Shown one piece after another: positions 1 to 8,877 of a stretch of 64,000 nt of DNA (position 1 is the first letter of the stretch; each line of letters starts with the position of its first letter). The stretch spans positions 124,001-188,000 of the forward strand of contig NZ_AORV01000026.1 of assembly GCF_000350485.1 (NCBI RefSeq), written 5' to 3'. The notes beneath the pieces were generated by a model. The model had not been told where the DNA came from. It worked only from the letters and a program-made list of their open reading frames with translations, and searched no databases. The stretch is from Ruminiclostridium cellobioparum subsp. termitidis CT1112. GTDB taxonomy: Bacteria > Bacillota > Clostridia > Acetivibrionales > DSM-1351. Both the position numbers and the translations under genes were made by a program.

Positions 1-77
1 ATTGCTTCATAGTCGGCAGGATCACGATTTTCATAATACTGACTTATTTTTTGTTTTGTCTCATTGCTGAAGCTCAT
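1..77 (-). CDS. Partial N-terminus of a PadR-linked protein (DUF1048-like)
   Basis: Only the first 25 codons are inside the window, beginning MSFSNETKQKISQYYE on the minus strand. The ATG overlaps the stop of the PadR gene (TTATGA), which points to translational coupling. Short helical proteins of the DUF1048/DUF1700 type often follow PadR regulators, and the charged, helix-rich start fits that. The family call rests mostly on context because the body of the gene lies outside the window. Confidence 0.55.
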   Translation of the reverse strand, partial: MSFSNETKQKISQYYENRDPADYEA

Positions 78-409
78 AATTCCTTACCTCCGTTATTTCT
101 CAAAATTTGGATGCGGTCGCTCAAAAAATCCCACCGTGCCCAAAACGACATCAATTCATCCAGCCCCCGCTCATTGAGGGTGTAGAACTTCCTCGGCGGG
201 CCGATTTCGGACGGCCTTTTGACGATATGAACCAGCCGGTTCTTTTCCAGCCGAACTAAAAGGGCATAAACCGTGCCTTCGGCAATGCCCTCAAACCCAA
301 GAGCATTCAACTTCCTGACAATTTCATATCCGTATATCTCATCCCGTCCTATGATTTCCAGTACGATTCCTTCTAACACCCCTTTGAGCATCTCGCTCAG
401 ATTTTCCAC
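74..409 (-). CDS. PadR family transcriptional regulator
   Basis: This 111-residue protein has the PadR winged-helix pattern. The recognition part around residues 25-60 reads IYGYEIVRKLN followed by EGTVYALLVRLEKNRLV, and the wing carries GPPRKFYTLNERG. PadR proteins are usually ligand-responsive repressors of efflux or membrane-stress genes and of themselves. The start is GTG at 409, five bases after an AGGTGA ribosome binding site; no ATG fits. It is co-transcribed with the next gene downstream through a stop/start overlap. A near-perfect palindrome at its own promoter suggests autoregulation. Confidence 0.88.
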   Translation of the reverse strand: MENLSEMLKGVLEGIVLEIIGRDEIYGYEIVRKLNALGFEGIAEGTVYALLVRLEKNRLVHIVKRPSEIGPPRKFYTLNERGLDELMSFWARWDFLSDRIQILRNNGGKEL

Positions 410-447
410 TCACATCACCTCGCAAAAACTGTATTGACATGCGCAAA

Positions 448-504
448 GGTACTTAACATTGTTTAGTACCACTACATAATAACGCAGAGTAGTGTGATTG
501 TCAA
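448..504 (-). promoter_or_regulatory. padR promoter with palindromic operator
   Basis: On the minus strand a TTGACA box (504-499) and a TATTAT box (481-476) are separated by exactly 17 bases, a strong housekeeping promoter pointing at padR. The expected start point near 469 lies in a 23-bp palindrome at 448-470 with GGTACT/AGTACC arms, in which ten of eleven base pairs match. The position is that of an autorepression operator for PadR. The rest of the 410-702 intergenic stretch shows no convincing gene. Confidence 0.75.
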
Positions 505-702
505 TAAGAAATCCTCTTGCATGCAGGACAAATTTCATAGCAAGCAGCACTGTAATAGCGGCACCTATCATGGCTGCGTTTATATTTGCATTATTGGTGT
601 TCATTTTCAGTGCTCATTTTCATTCATAAAAATTATTGAAAGCATCACCTTCATATGTTATAATTGCTGGATGTTATGACTAATATGAGAGCTGGTAAAT
701 AA

Positions 703-1875
703 ATGAGATTACGCACAAATTTTCATACCGAACGGGACTTTAATCTGTTCCTGCTTGCGGGGCTGTTCTCCGGAATCGGCGCAGGCATCAATGTATCAAT
801 ATTCAACAATTACTTAAGTGATATATTCAAACTATCCGAGGATGTCAGGGGTTTCCTTGAGGTGCCCAGAGAAGCGCCGGGTTTCTTTATTATGTTGGTT
901 CTGGCTGCATTAAGTTTTTTAGGCGATGTACGGATTGCCGTGATCGGTATGGCAGCAGCGGGGCTGGGTATGCTTGGACTGGGCATGCTGTCGCCCACCT
1001 TTGCGATTATGATCATCTGGATGATGATGTACAGCTTGGGTACACACATGGTCATGCCCGTTACGCCATCCATCGGCATGTCCCTTTCCAATCAGGAATC
1101 TTTCGGAGCCAGGCTTGGAACGGTCAGCGCTTTCAGCTTATCAGGCAGTATCATTGCCTACGTTTATATCTTTATAGGTTTTAACTTCATGCATATGACT
1201 TATCAGACCGCGTTTGTTTCCGGAACCGTTGCCTATGTGTTCGCTGCTTTTGCAGTGGGTATGATGAAGAAGGGCGGACCGGAAGTCAGAAAAGTAAGAT
1301 TTGTTTTCAGAAAACGTTATTCTCTCTATTATGTACTGGCCGTTATCAGCGGCGCAAGAAATCAAATTTTTCTGACGTTTGCGCCATGGGTACTGATAAA
1401 GGTGTTTGACGTAAAACCCCAGATGTTTGCTATCCTGGGTATGGTGGTGGCACTTATCAGCATAGGCACGAGGAAGCTGATCGGTAAATTGATTGATAAC
1501 CGTGGTGAGCGTTTCGTCCTGACTTTTGAAGCTATTCTGTTGTTTGCCATTTGTCTGGGCTATGCATTTTCGGACAGAATTTTCTCTGCCAGTATCGCCG
1601 TGATAATAATTGCCGGCTGTTATGTCATTGACAACTCCATGTCTGCAGTCGAAATGGCACGGTCAACATATGTAAGGAAGATTGCAATCGATCTTGCCGA
1701 CGTAACCCCGACGCTGTCCACCGGTGTGAGCCTGCAGCACATCGCATCAATGGTCATCCCTATTTTCGGAGGTCTCTTGTGGCTGGAAGTGGGATATCAG
1801 GCCGTATTTATGGCAGCAGCCGTAATTGCGTTCCTCAACCTGGTTCTTTCGAGAAGAATTAAGATATTGCAATAA
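703..1875 (+). CDS. MFS transporter
   Basis: This 390-residue, strongly hydrophobic protein has about 12 predicted membrane segments and the length of a major facilitator. The N-terminal half starts with a short cytosolic stretch and a first helix around residues 15-35 (LFLLAGLFSGIGAG). A central basic loop near residues 185-205 (MMKKGGPEVRKVRF) separates the two six-helix halves. The substrate cannot be read from sequence. It is transcribed away from padR but about 290 bp separate them, and I see no strong ribosome binding site before the ATG, so the start is moderately certain. It converges on the hydrolase gene with a 12-bp gap. Confidence 0.8.
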   Translation: MRLRTNFHTERDFNLFLLAGLFSGIGAGINVSIFNNYLSDIFKLSEDVRGFLEVPREAPGFFIMLVLAALSFLGDVRIAVIGMAAAGLGMLGLGMLSPTFAIMIIWMMMYSLGTHMVMPVTPSIGMSLSNQESFGARLGTVSAFSLSGSIIAYVYIFIGFNFMHMTYQTAFVSGTVAYVFAAFAVGMMKKGGPEVRKVRFVFRKRYSLYYVLAVISGARNQIFLTFAPWVLIKVFDVKPQMFAILGMVVALISIGTRKLIGKLIDNRGERFVLTFEAILLFAICLGYAFSDRIFSASIAVIIIAGCYVIDNSMSAVEMARSTYVRKIAIDLADVTPTLSTGVSLQHIASMVIPIFGGLLWLEVGYQAVFMAAAVIAFLNLVLSRRIKILQ

Positions 1876-1887
1876 CGTTCAATATGC

Positions 1888-3057
1888 TTATTTGTTCTTT
1901 ATGGCTTCAATCCAATTTATCATTGTATTAAAAACCAACCCGGCATTACCCACATTGCAGTGTGCACCGGCATTCTCTTTATCGGTAAATATACGTACTG
2001 TGAGCGATCTGACATTTTTTAATGCATCTATTTCTTGGCCGACAATACGATAATCGATAAAATGATCCCGGTTTGCCCCAATAATCAACATATCCTGATC
2101 TATAAGCGAAGCCACATCCATGATCTGGTATCTGTTCATTTTGTCCAGATATTCATAGGGCGTCCTGGACTCATAGGCGTACATTCCATGCATCAGTCCC
2201 CATTTTACAAGTTCGTCGCCTTTTTTCATCTTCAAATTGAATACAAAATTAATGACTGATTTCATTCTGAGCTTAAACAATATCTTCAGAATTTTTCGAG
2301 TCCCCATTGGTTGTGTGGAAATGAGAATATCCATAAAATTTGTAAAAACAGACCATGCAATAACCCGATGAATTCTCTTTTCCAACGCTGCTGCACGAGG
2401 TGCCAGCATGCCTCCCAGGGATGCCCCTATAATGGTAACCTCGTCCAGCTTGAAGAAATCCAGAATCGCTTTTACCGGCCGTTCCCACTGATAAATGAAA
2501 TGCTTTCCCTGCTTTCTCATGACGCCCCCCTGACCAGGGCCTTCAAACAAATACACATCGTAACCATTTTCGGAAAAATACAGCATCGGAAAGAAAAATT
2601 CCTCAAAGTAAGAATCATTCCCTCCATGGAGAAGGATAATATCCTTTCTGCCGCCTTTGGCTTTTGCATACATTACGGGCAGAACAATATCCTCAAACGG
2701 CACAAAGTAACGGACAACAGTGCCATCTTCAAAGTATTCCCCATAATATTCATAAAATAAATCTGAAGCAAGTGTATAGTACTTTTCCTTATCCGGATCA
2801 CCATCATACATGAAAAATTCGCTCATGCGGTAATAGGCTATGGCTTCCTTTGTTCTGCCTTCCGAAATTGCCTTATCCCCGATAGATATCAGATTCTGTT
2901 TCCATGAAGAACTATCCTTGATTAAAGGGGATATTTCCTCAATATCGGCCAGTTCTCCGCCATCCCACATAATCATACGATTTAGCTGGAAATTAAAGTT
3001 AGCCTGGGAGTTAAGACTATAGTCGCCGTTTTTAAATTCCATTTTTTCTGCTCTCAT
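1888..3057 (-). CDS. Alpha/beta hydrolase
   Basis: This 389-residue protein is an alpha/beta-hydrolase of the acylaminoacyl-peptidase/FrsA-like shape: a helical N-terminal region of about 120 residues followed by the catalytic core. The oxyanion-side motif LLHGGNDSYFEEF, the nucleophile elbow GASLGG, an acidic stretch IGANRDHFIDY and a late AGAHCNVGN histidine give a plausible Ser-Asp-His triad. No signal peptide is present, so it should be cytosolic. Its substrate is unknown. It is followed upstream by an AraC-type regulator on the same strand, about 70 bp away, which probably controls it. Confidence 0.8.
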   Translation of the reverse strand: MRAEKMEFKNGDYSLNSQANFNFQLNRMIMWDGGELADIEEISPLIKDSSSWKQNLISIGDKAISEGRTKEAIAYYRMSEFFMYDGDPDKEKYYTLASDLFYEYYGEYFEDGTVVRYFVPFEDIVLPVMYAKAKGGRKDIILLHGGNDSYFEEFFFPMLYFSENGYDVYLFEGPGQGGVMRKQGKHFIYQWERPVKAILDFFKLDEVTIIGASLGGMLAPRAAALEKRIHRVIAWSVFTNFMDILISTQPMGTRKILKILFKLRMKSVINFVFNLKMKKGDELVKWGLMHGMYAYESRTPYEYLDKMNRYQIMDVASLIDQDMLIIGANRDHFIDYRIVGQEIDALKNVRSLTVRIFTDKENAGAHCNVGNAGLVFNTMINWIEAIKNK

Positions 3058-3126
3058 ATTTATTCCCTCCGGTTTGTTTTTTTATATAATACCCCCGAAG
3101 GAAAGTTATGCGCTTGCATAAATACG

Positions 3127-3906
3127 CTATTTTATTTTTTGGGATACGGTTGCTTTCAGAAATTCTGTTAGTGGGATGCCAAACATTTTTTTACAGACAT
3201 TGGAGAAGTGGGATGAGCTGGAAAAACCCGCCCGGATACAGCTGTCAGTGATATTATCACCCGAAACGATATATGTGTATGCCTTGCGCATTTTTTCAAA
3301 AACCAGATAGCTGCTCAGAGAAGTGCCAACCTGTTCCTTAAACAGATGGGCTGCTCTGCTGCGCGAAAGATAGACGCTGCGGCTCAAAACTTCAATGGTA
3401 TCCTCGTAAATTCCCTGCATTTCGGATATCAGCTTCAGCATCTGATATACCCGGGCATCATACGCTTTAACATCCTCGTCCAGCAGACCGCAAGCGGAAA
3501 GTATAGCGTGATCCAAATGATCTGCATCATCACAATTTGTTTCCCAGGCATTGCACACCTTCCCGGCTAATTTCTCAGAAATCCGGCAGTATGGTTCACC
3601 TATCAAATACTTTTGCTCAACGAGTTTTGCCAAATTGCTTGTCTTGTCGAAAAGAAAGACAAGCAATTTGCCCTTATCGCAAGCTATGGTGTGCATAGTA
3701 CCGGATTGAATACAAATTCCTTTGCAGGTAAAGCTTGTATTATCAACAATGCATTCAAATACATCACCTGCGCTAAAAATCAGATGTATTGCCAAATGAC
3801 TGTGAGGCTCGGGGTCATAATAGGCTTTTGATATCAGAATATGATCGTATGACCAGAAAGCATTGCTCAATATATCACCTCTCTGTTTGCACCGGCCGAA
3901 AGACAC
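3127..3906 (-). CDS. AraC family transcriptional regulator
   Basis: This 259-residue protein has a cupin-like sensor half (residues 15-120, with PEPHSHLAIHLIFSAGDVFE) and a C-terminal AraC HTH pair (residues 155-255). The second helix-turn-helix contains ITDSCIRAGFSSSSHFSNVCKKMFG, here split as ITDSCIRAGFSSSSHF and the following residues, which is the typical AraC signature. It lies upstream of the alpha/beta hydrolase on the same strand and may activate it in response to a small molecule. The ligand is unknown. Confidence 0.85.
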   Translation of the reverse strand: MSFGRCKQRGDILSNAFWSYDHILISKAYYDPEPHSHLAIHLIFSAGDVFECIVDNTSFTCKGICIQSGTMHTIACDKGKLLVFLFDKTSNLAKLVEQKYLIGEPYCRISEKLAGKVCNAWETNCDDADHLDHAILSACGLLDEDVKAYDARVYQMLKLISEMQGIYEDTIEVLSRSVYLSRSRAAHLFKEQVGTSLSSYLVFEKMRKAYTYIVSGDNITDSCIRAGFSSSSHFSNVCKKMFGIPLTEFLKATVSQKIK

Positions 3907-3937
3907 ATTCTCTTCTGTGTATTCTCAATTACATATT

Positions 3938-5968
3938 TCATTCATTATGTTCATACAAAATGATACTCTCAATATGGTTTGCAAATCTCCTCAGTTCCTT
4001 TTCCTGAACTGCATTTATTTCGCCGGTTTCATACATTCTGCGTATTTCAGAACGTTCGGCATCCAGTACCTTGAACCGCAACTCTTCCTTTTGCCTTTCG
4101 AGCTGGTCATTGTACCGGTCCCCCGTACGTTTGAATGCCTGCAGCATTTTCTCATAATCCAGAAGTACTGTATAGACATACTCCGGTTGCTCCTGTGTTT
4201 TGGCATACTCCTCCAAACCTTTAACAGCCTCGGCCATAGCCCTCATCTGGATATCCCTGACAATATGCAAATTGTCCAGGCCGGCAACGTTATGCCTGTG
4301 ATGTTTCCCTCCCAGGCGGCCGATATCGCGCATAGCCCGTTTTAAGAAAAATATTCCGAAATGCAGATTATTATCCAAGGTTCCTTCCCGGTAATCAAGA
4401 AATCTGGTCAAAGTGTCAAAAACCATTATGTCTATTTCATCATTGTCCCAAAGATTTTTGATGTACTTTCTTTGCAGGTTTAAAGCCAGCAGTTGTGCCT
4501 CATTTGTTTTCCGGCTGTAATGTTCCGCATGCTGTTCATTGGATTTCTGCTCCGAAAGATTTCTCTGAAAACTGTGCGTATATTCGTTTATCAGCTGCAA
4601 AGCCGCAAACTCATTTTCAGCATTTGTTTCCGCTTTAATTTTTTTAATTGCCGACATCAGAAGTTTATTTTTGGCTCCGGTCAAATCCGTATGCTCTCCA
4701 GCACCTCCGGCAGGAGCTTCCTTTTTGCAGAGCAAAGGCAAAAAAACCATCGCAAGAATTAATAACAGCAGAATTACTCCAGCAGCAATAAAAATAAGCA
4801 GTGAACGCGCCGGAAAGGTTTCTCCGTTTCCTAAAACCGCCGGTACGGTGAGGACGCCGGCCATGGTTACCGCACCGCGTACACCGGCGAGGGTTGTGAT
4901 CAGGGCTTCCTTTATATCGGGCTTTTCCTCCCCGCTTCTTTTCCTGAAATAATAATTTAAAGCTTTGTTCCCAAAGGACCATACAAAACGAATGGCGAGA
5001 ACTGTAAATCCGATAACCGCCACATAGCCAAAGGCCAGCCAGTTCCCCAAATCAGGGTTGGAAATGGTATCCAGCATTGCAGAAGGAATATCCATCCCTA
5101 ATAATATGAATACAAATCCGTTTAAGACGAACAAAACGATGGACCACGTGTTTTCTGTAAGCAGTTGTTCTTCAGCCATGTGTGTTTCTGTATGTTCCCT
5201 GACAATGGAGTGAATTATTCCGGCAGCTACGACTGCGATGACTCCCGAAGCATGCAGAACATGCTCGGTAACCATATAGATGCCGAACGGAGTCATAATC
5301 TGCAGCAGTGAGTGGAACACCGGATCATTTATCCCGCTTTTGCGCAGTCTGAATCGGACGAAGGTTATTAACAAGCCGAGGAATATACCTGCAACAGCCC
5401 CGATCAGGAAAGTATACGAAAAGTCCAATACCGCTTCCCTGAGTGAAAAATATCCTGTGACAGCGGCTGCTATGGCATATTTAAAGGCTACAAGTCCGGA
5501 GGCATCATTGATCAGCGATTCTCCCCTCACAAGAGCCATCACCTTTTCGGGTACTCTTATCTTTTTGGCAATTCCATTGACCGCAACAGGGTCGGTGGGC
5601 GACAAAATGGCTGCCAGGGCAAAAGCGACAGCCATAGGAATAGCGGGTATGAGCCTGTTGATTACAAAGCCGCAAAGTATGGTGGTCAGTATAACAAGAA
5701 TGAAGGCATTGCCAAAGATCTGAGATCTCATCCCCCATAATTCTTCGCGTGAAAAATGCCGGCCGTCGTTGTACAAAAGCGGCGCAACAAACAATAATAA
5801 AAACCATTCCGCACCGATTTCAAAAGTATAATTCCCTATGCCCAGTGCTACAATTACCCCAAACGCTATTTGCGTCAAAGCCGTAGGGATAGACGGAATA
5901 TAATGACCGACAACATTGGATATCAAAAGCCCGAGCATTAATAATAATATGATTGTTAGTAATTCCAC
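3938..5968 (-). CDS. Na+/H+ antiporter, CPA1 (NhaP/NHE-like) with cytosolic tail
   Basis: This 676-residue protein is a monovalent cation/proton antiporter. Residues 1-410 form about 12 membrane segments and contain the CPA1 ion-binding signature ESLINDASGLVAFKYA (Asn-Asp pair) and a conserved region AGVRGAVTMAGVLTVP. Residues 440-676 are hydrophilic and helical, like the regulatory tails of NHE-type exchangers (for example EERQKEELRFKVLDAERSE-like charged helices). The role would be Na+ or K+ extrusion in exchange for protons and pH homeostasis. It appears to be a single-gene unit, ending 31 bp before the AraC gene. Confidence 0.88.
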   Translation of the reverse strand: MELLTIILLLMLGLLISNVVGHYIPSIPTALTQIAFGVIVALGIGNYTFEIGAEWFLLLFVAPLLYNDGRHFSREELWGMRSQIFGNAFILVILTTILCGFVINRLIPAIPMAVAFALAAILSPTDPVAVNGIAKKIRVPEKVMALVRGESLINDASGLVAFKYAIAAAVTGYFSLREAVLDFSYTFLIGAVAGIFLGLLITFVRFRLRKSGINDPVFHSLLQIMTPFGIYMVTEHVLHASGVIAVVAAGIIHSIVREHTETHMAEEQLLTENTWSIVLFVLNGFVFILLGMDIPSAMLDTISNPDLGNWLAFGYVAVIGFTVLAIRFVWSFGNKALNYYFRKRSGEEKPDIKEALITTLAGVRGAVTMAGVLTVPAVLGNGETFPARSLLIFIAAGVILLLLILAMVFLPLLCKKEAPAGGAGEHTDLTGAKNKLLMSAIKKIKAETNAENEFAALQLINEYTHSFQRNLSEQKSNEQHAEHYSRKTNEAQLLALNLQRKYIKNLWDNDEIDIMVFDTLTRFLDYREGTLDNNLHFGIFFLKRAMRDIGRLGGKHHRHNVAGLDNLHIVRDIQMRAMAEAVKGLEEYAKTQEQPEYVYTVLLDYEKMLQAFKRTGDRYNDQLERQKEELRFKVLDAERSEIRRMYETGEINAVQEKELRRFANHIESIILYEHNE

Positions 5969-6131
5969 AATTAAGTCCTCCGCTTATAACCAGTATATAA
6001 CTTAGGACAATTTTACCCTTTTAGCATAAATTCTGCAATATGCAAGTAGAAAAGCTTGTAATCTGTCCGTTTCCATCAACTCCGGAAATTTTGAAATGAC
6101 AATAGAATTACCGGATAGGCTTATCAGCAAA

Positions 6132-6503
6132 TTAAAAATGCGGACCTCCAATTTCTATGATATGATTGTCAGGATCATATATTCGAAATATCTTCTGCCA
6201 AGGTAATTCTGTAATTCCGTGTATTACTTTCACTCCTTTCTGAACAATCTTATTATATTCTTCTTCTATATCCTCTACTTCAAAATAGATGACTAAATTA
6301 TTATACCCCTGCTTTCCAGCATGAATACACTTGTTTATTTCCTGTTCAGGCATGAGCTTATTCGCTTGATGTATTGAAAACCGATCTTTAAAAATCACCA
6401 TATTCCCCCAGTCATATAATATTTCAAGCCCTATCATATTAATATAAAATTCCTTTGAGACTTTTATATCTTCAACCAAAACTATTGTATCAACATGTTT
6501 CAT
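6132..6503 (-). CDS. VOC family (glyoxalase/bleomycin-resistance fold) protein
   Basis: This protein of about 123 residues is a single VOC domain with two beta-alpha-beta-beta-beta units. It begins MKHVDTIVLVEDIKVSKEFY and ends RIYDPDNHIIEIGGP, with the metal-site-type Glu near the end. The ATG at 6503 is preferred to the one at 6509 because the GAGGTG ribosome binding site (6516-6511) is seven bases away from it. The substrate is not predictable; VOC proteins include thiol transferases, dioxygenases and antibiotic-binding proteins. It stands alone. Confidence 0.8.
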   Translation of the reverse strand: MKHVDTIVLVEDIKVSKEFYINMIGLEILYDWGNMVIFKDRFSIHQANKLMPEQEINKCIHAGKQGYNNLVIYFEVEDIEEEYNKIVQKGVKVIHGITELPWQKIFRIYDPDNHIIEIGGPHF

Positions 6504-6637
6504 TTCCATTCACCTCATTGGCAGTGCAGGTAAATCTTACCCATACTGAATTTTTATGGCGGATTTTATCTCTAAAAAGATTATATCAAAACATGCGTGT
6601 ACAGAACAAGTGTTCTTCTTTTTTTGTATCTAAATAA

Positions 6638-6695
6638 AAATATTTCCAGCTAAATCCTTAATTTCGCATATTATTAAGGCTAACTGGAAATATTT
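6638..6695 (-). terminator. Hairpin terminator after the SDR gene
   Basis: Arms AAATATTTCCAG and CTGGAAATATTT form a 12-bp stem, with an inner CCTTAAT/ATTAAGG stem. On the minus strand it is followed by a T-rich run, so it fits termination of the SDR/alcohol dehydrogenase unit. Confidence 0.7.
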
Positions 6696-6762
6696 AAATA
6701 AAATCACTATAAATTTAATTACCCGGTAAACATGCTGCTCCCTTTAAAATGCCAGCTCCACA

Positions 6763-7542
6763 TCAGATACAGGTGAAGGCGCCATCGATTACGAAATCCG
6801 AACCGGTAGTAAATGTACTGCTGTTACCTGCAAGGTACACGCAAATGGCCTGAAGCTCTTCAGGTTTGCCCATCCTGTGCAAAGGCGCCACTGCATTCCA
6901 TTTTTCAATCAACGGTTTCAGTGCCGGGGAACTCAAAGTAAGCTCTGTGGCTATATATCCGGGGCTGATGCTGTTCACTCGAACGTTTCTTGTTGCCCAT
7001 TCAACAGCCAATGATTTCGTCAGCTGTATAACACCTGCCTTGGACGCATTATAAGCACACTGCGGTTGGGGGACGTTGACAATATGAGCCGACATGGACG
7101 CGGTGTTGATAATCGATCCTCCCGACTCCTGCTTGAGCATCTGTCTGCCTGCAGCCTGTGCAGTTAAAAAGACACCCGATAGATTGATGTCGATAACCTT
7201 CTTCCATTGTGCAAAGGTCATTTCTTCGGCCGGAATGTTCATACATATCCCGGCATTGCAGAAGGCTATGTCAAGTTTGCCGTAGGTATCCAGAATTTTA
7301 CTCATCATGGAGTCAACCTGCTCAGGTTCAGTAATATCAGCTTTTAACGCCAATGTTTTCGCGCCAGTGGTCTGCTCCAAAAGCCGGGCTGTTTTCTTTG
7401 CCTCCTCTTCATCTATGTCAACTATTGCAACATTTGCGCCTGCTTCACAAAAAGCTGTCGCAACACTTTTACCGATTCCTCTTGCCCCTCCGGTTACAAA
7501 AGCTGCCTTGCCGTCAAGCCTGAATTTATCAATAATATTCAT
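6763..7542 (-). CDS. Short-chain dehydrogenase/reductase (sugar or polyol type)
   Basis: This classical SDR of 259 residues has the NAD(P)-binding TGGARGIG motif near the N-terminus, an acidic VDIDEEEA segment after beta-2 that favours NAD(H), NAG at the end of beta-4, and the catalytic Ser and YNASK motif around residues 145-165. The family includes gluconate 5-dehydrogenase and polyol dehydrogenases, so a sugar or polyol substrate is likely. The ATG at 7542 is chosen because AAAGGTGA lies six bases upstream. It is downstream of a zinc alcohol dehydrogenase on the same strand and has a paralogue at 19260-20024. Confidence 0.88.
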   Translation of the reverse strand: MNIIDKFRLDGKAAFVTGGARGIGKSVATAFCEAGANVAIVDIDEEEAKKTARLLEQTTGAKTLALKADITEPEQVDSMMSKILDTYGKLDIAFCNAGICMNIPAEEMTFAQWKKVIDINLSGVFLTAQAAGRQMLKQESGGSIINTASMSAHIVNVPQPQCAYNASKAGVIQLTKSLAVEWATRNVRVNSISPGYIATELTLSSPALKPLIEKWNAVAPLHRMGKPEELQAICVYLAGNSSTFTTGSDFVIDGAFTCI

Positions 7543-7614
7543 AATCATTCACCTTTCTTTAATCCTTTATTGTAGTGTAAATCATAGTAACTATAATGAC
7601 TCAATTCAAAAACC

Positions 7615-8634
7615 TCAGGGCTTGATAATAATTTTGCCGCTTCTACGGTAGGTATCGTCTGTAAAAACACGCTGAATATCGGACAGCGGTAACGTATCGG
7701 TAATCAGATCCCTGACGTTGATTTTCTTTGAGCTCAACAGGCTGACCGCTCTCTGGTATGTATACGGATTGATAAATGAGGCTTTGATTGAAACTTCCCG
7801 TTTGAACAGGTCGAAAGGAGCCAGCGGAATTTGGCAGGCAGGATCAGTCAGACCAAAAAGCATAGCTGTACCTCCTTTGCCGGCGTATTGGACAGCGTCT
7901 GCCATAGTGCTGCTCAGTCCCACGCATTCAATTGTCACGTTTATGTGTTGTATAAATTGTTTTTTGAGAATGTCAGGTATATTTTCGGTTAAGGGATCAA
8001 TTGTAATGTCAGCGCCAAGCTTCAACCCGAGCTCTCTTTTTTCTTTAACCGGTTCAACCAGGATCAGGGTGGAAGCGCCGCTGATGCGTGCCAGCTGAAG
8101 CATAATTTGTCCGATTGTCCCGCCGCCGATGACCATGACGGTGTCTCCCGCTTTTATTCCGGACAGATCAATACCGTGAAGACAGCAGGAGATGGGTTCT
8201 GCCATAGCTCCTTCCTCAAAAGACATTTCATTCCCCATTTTATATACCTGCTTTTGGTTTACAGTGCAATACTCGGCAAATCCGCCGTCGGTTGTGGTGC
8301 CGATTCCTATCATATCCTCGCAGAAATGTGCACTGCCGGTTCTACAATAGTAGCACGCTCCGCACATGTCGTTAGGGTCTATACATACTCTGTCTCCGGG
8401 ATGAAAATCCGTCACACCGTATCCCACTTCTTCGATAACACCCGAGAACTCATGCCCCAGAATGGTAGGCGGCGTACACTTTGCAGCGCCTTCCGCTCCG
8501 GAATAGATATGCAAATCCGTGCCGCACACGCCGCAGGCCATGACTCTGATCCGGACTTCATCCCGGTCCGGTTCGCGTACCTGAACTTCATCAACCCTGA
8601 TATTTTTTGTTCCGTAAAAAATAGCTGCTTTCAT
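7615..8634 (-). CDS. Zinc-dependent alcohol dehydrogenase (sorbitol/threonine dehydrogenase type)
   Basis: This 339-residue medium-chain dehydrogenase has the catalytic zinc signature GHEFSGVIEEVG, a structural zinc loop with closely spaced cysteines (CGACYYCRTGSAHFC), and the nucleotide-binding GGGTIGQ. Members oxidise polyols or secondary alcohols with NAD. It is the first gene of a two-gene unit with the SDR, divergent from a ROK regulator. An AAAGG ribosome binding site precedes the ATG. The set probably converts a polyol or sugar acid to a keto sugar; the exact substrate is not visible. Confidence 0.88.
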   Translation of the reverse strand: MKAAIFYGTKNIRVDEVQVREPDRDEVRIRVMACGVCGTDLHIYSGAEGAAKCTPPTILGHEFSGVIEEVGYGVTDFHPGDRVCIDPNDMCGACYYCRTGSAHFCEDMIGIGTTTDGGFAEYCTVNQKQVYKMGNEMSFEEGAMAEPISCCLHGIDLSGIKAGDTVMVIGGGTIGQIMLQLARISGASTLILVEPVKEKRELGLKLGADITIDPLTENIPDILKKQFIQHINVTIECVGLSSTMADAVQYAGKGGTAMLFGLTDPACQIPLAPFDLFKREVSIKASFINPYTYQRAVSLLSSKKINVRDLITDTLPLSDIQRVFTDDTYRRSGKIIIKP

Positions 8635-8772
8635 TTTAAAATTCCTTTCTCATCTTCAATATTATGCAATACTCTTTTGCAAATATAGTTTCTATAAGTA
8701 TGTTATTAATTTTATACAAATATTTAAATAAAATCAAGATTATATGTGGGTAAATTAACGATTATTATTATA

Positions 8773-8815
8773 AATAATGAAAGTCAAATCTATTTGAATC
8801 CATATTTTCATTATT
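8773..8815. promoter_or_regulatory. Nested palindromes between ADH and ROK genes
   Basis: Outer arms AATAATGAAA (8773-8782) and TTTCATTATT (8806-8815) enclose an inner palindrome at 8784-8797 with arms TCAAAT and ATTTGA around CT. The site lies in the divergent intergenic region upstream of the ROK gene, where ROK repressors usually bind. The match to a ROK operator is inferred from position and symmetry. Confidence 0.5.
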
Positions 8816-8877
8816 TCTGATTTGAGATATAATAACATTGTTGTCATAAATAAAATTGTCAGATTAGAAGGGTTTAC

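Noticed and set aside
410-604. 64-codon minus-strand frame before padR
   Set aside because: It covers the padR promoter and operator, has an unlikely composition at the end, and lacks a ribosome binding site.
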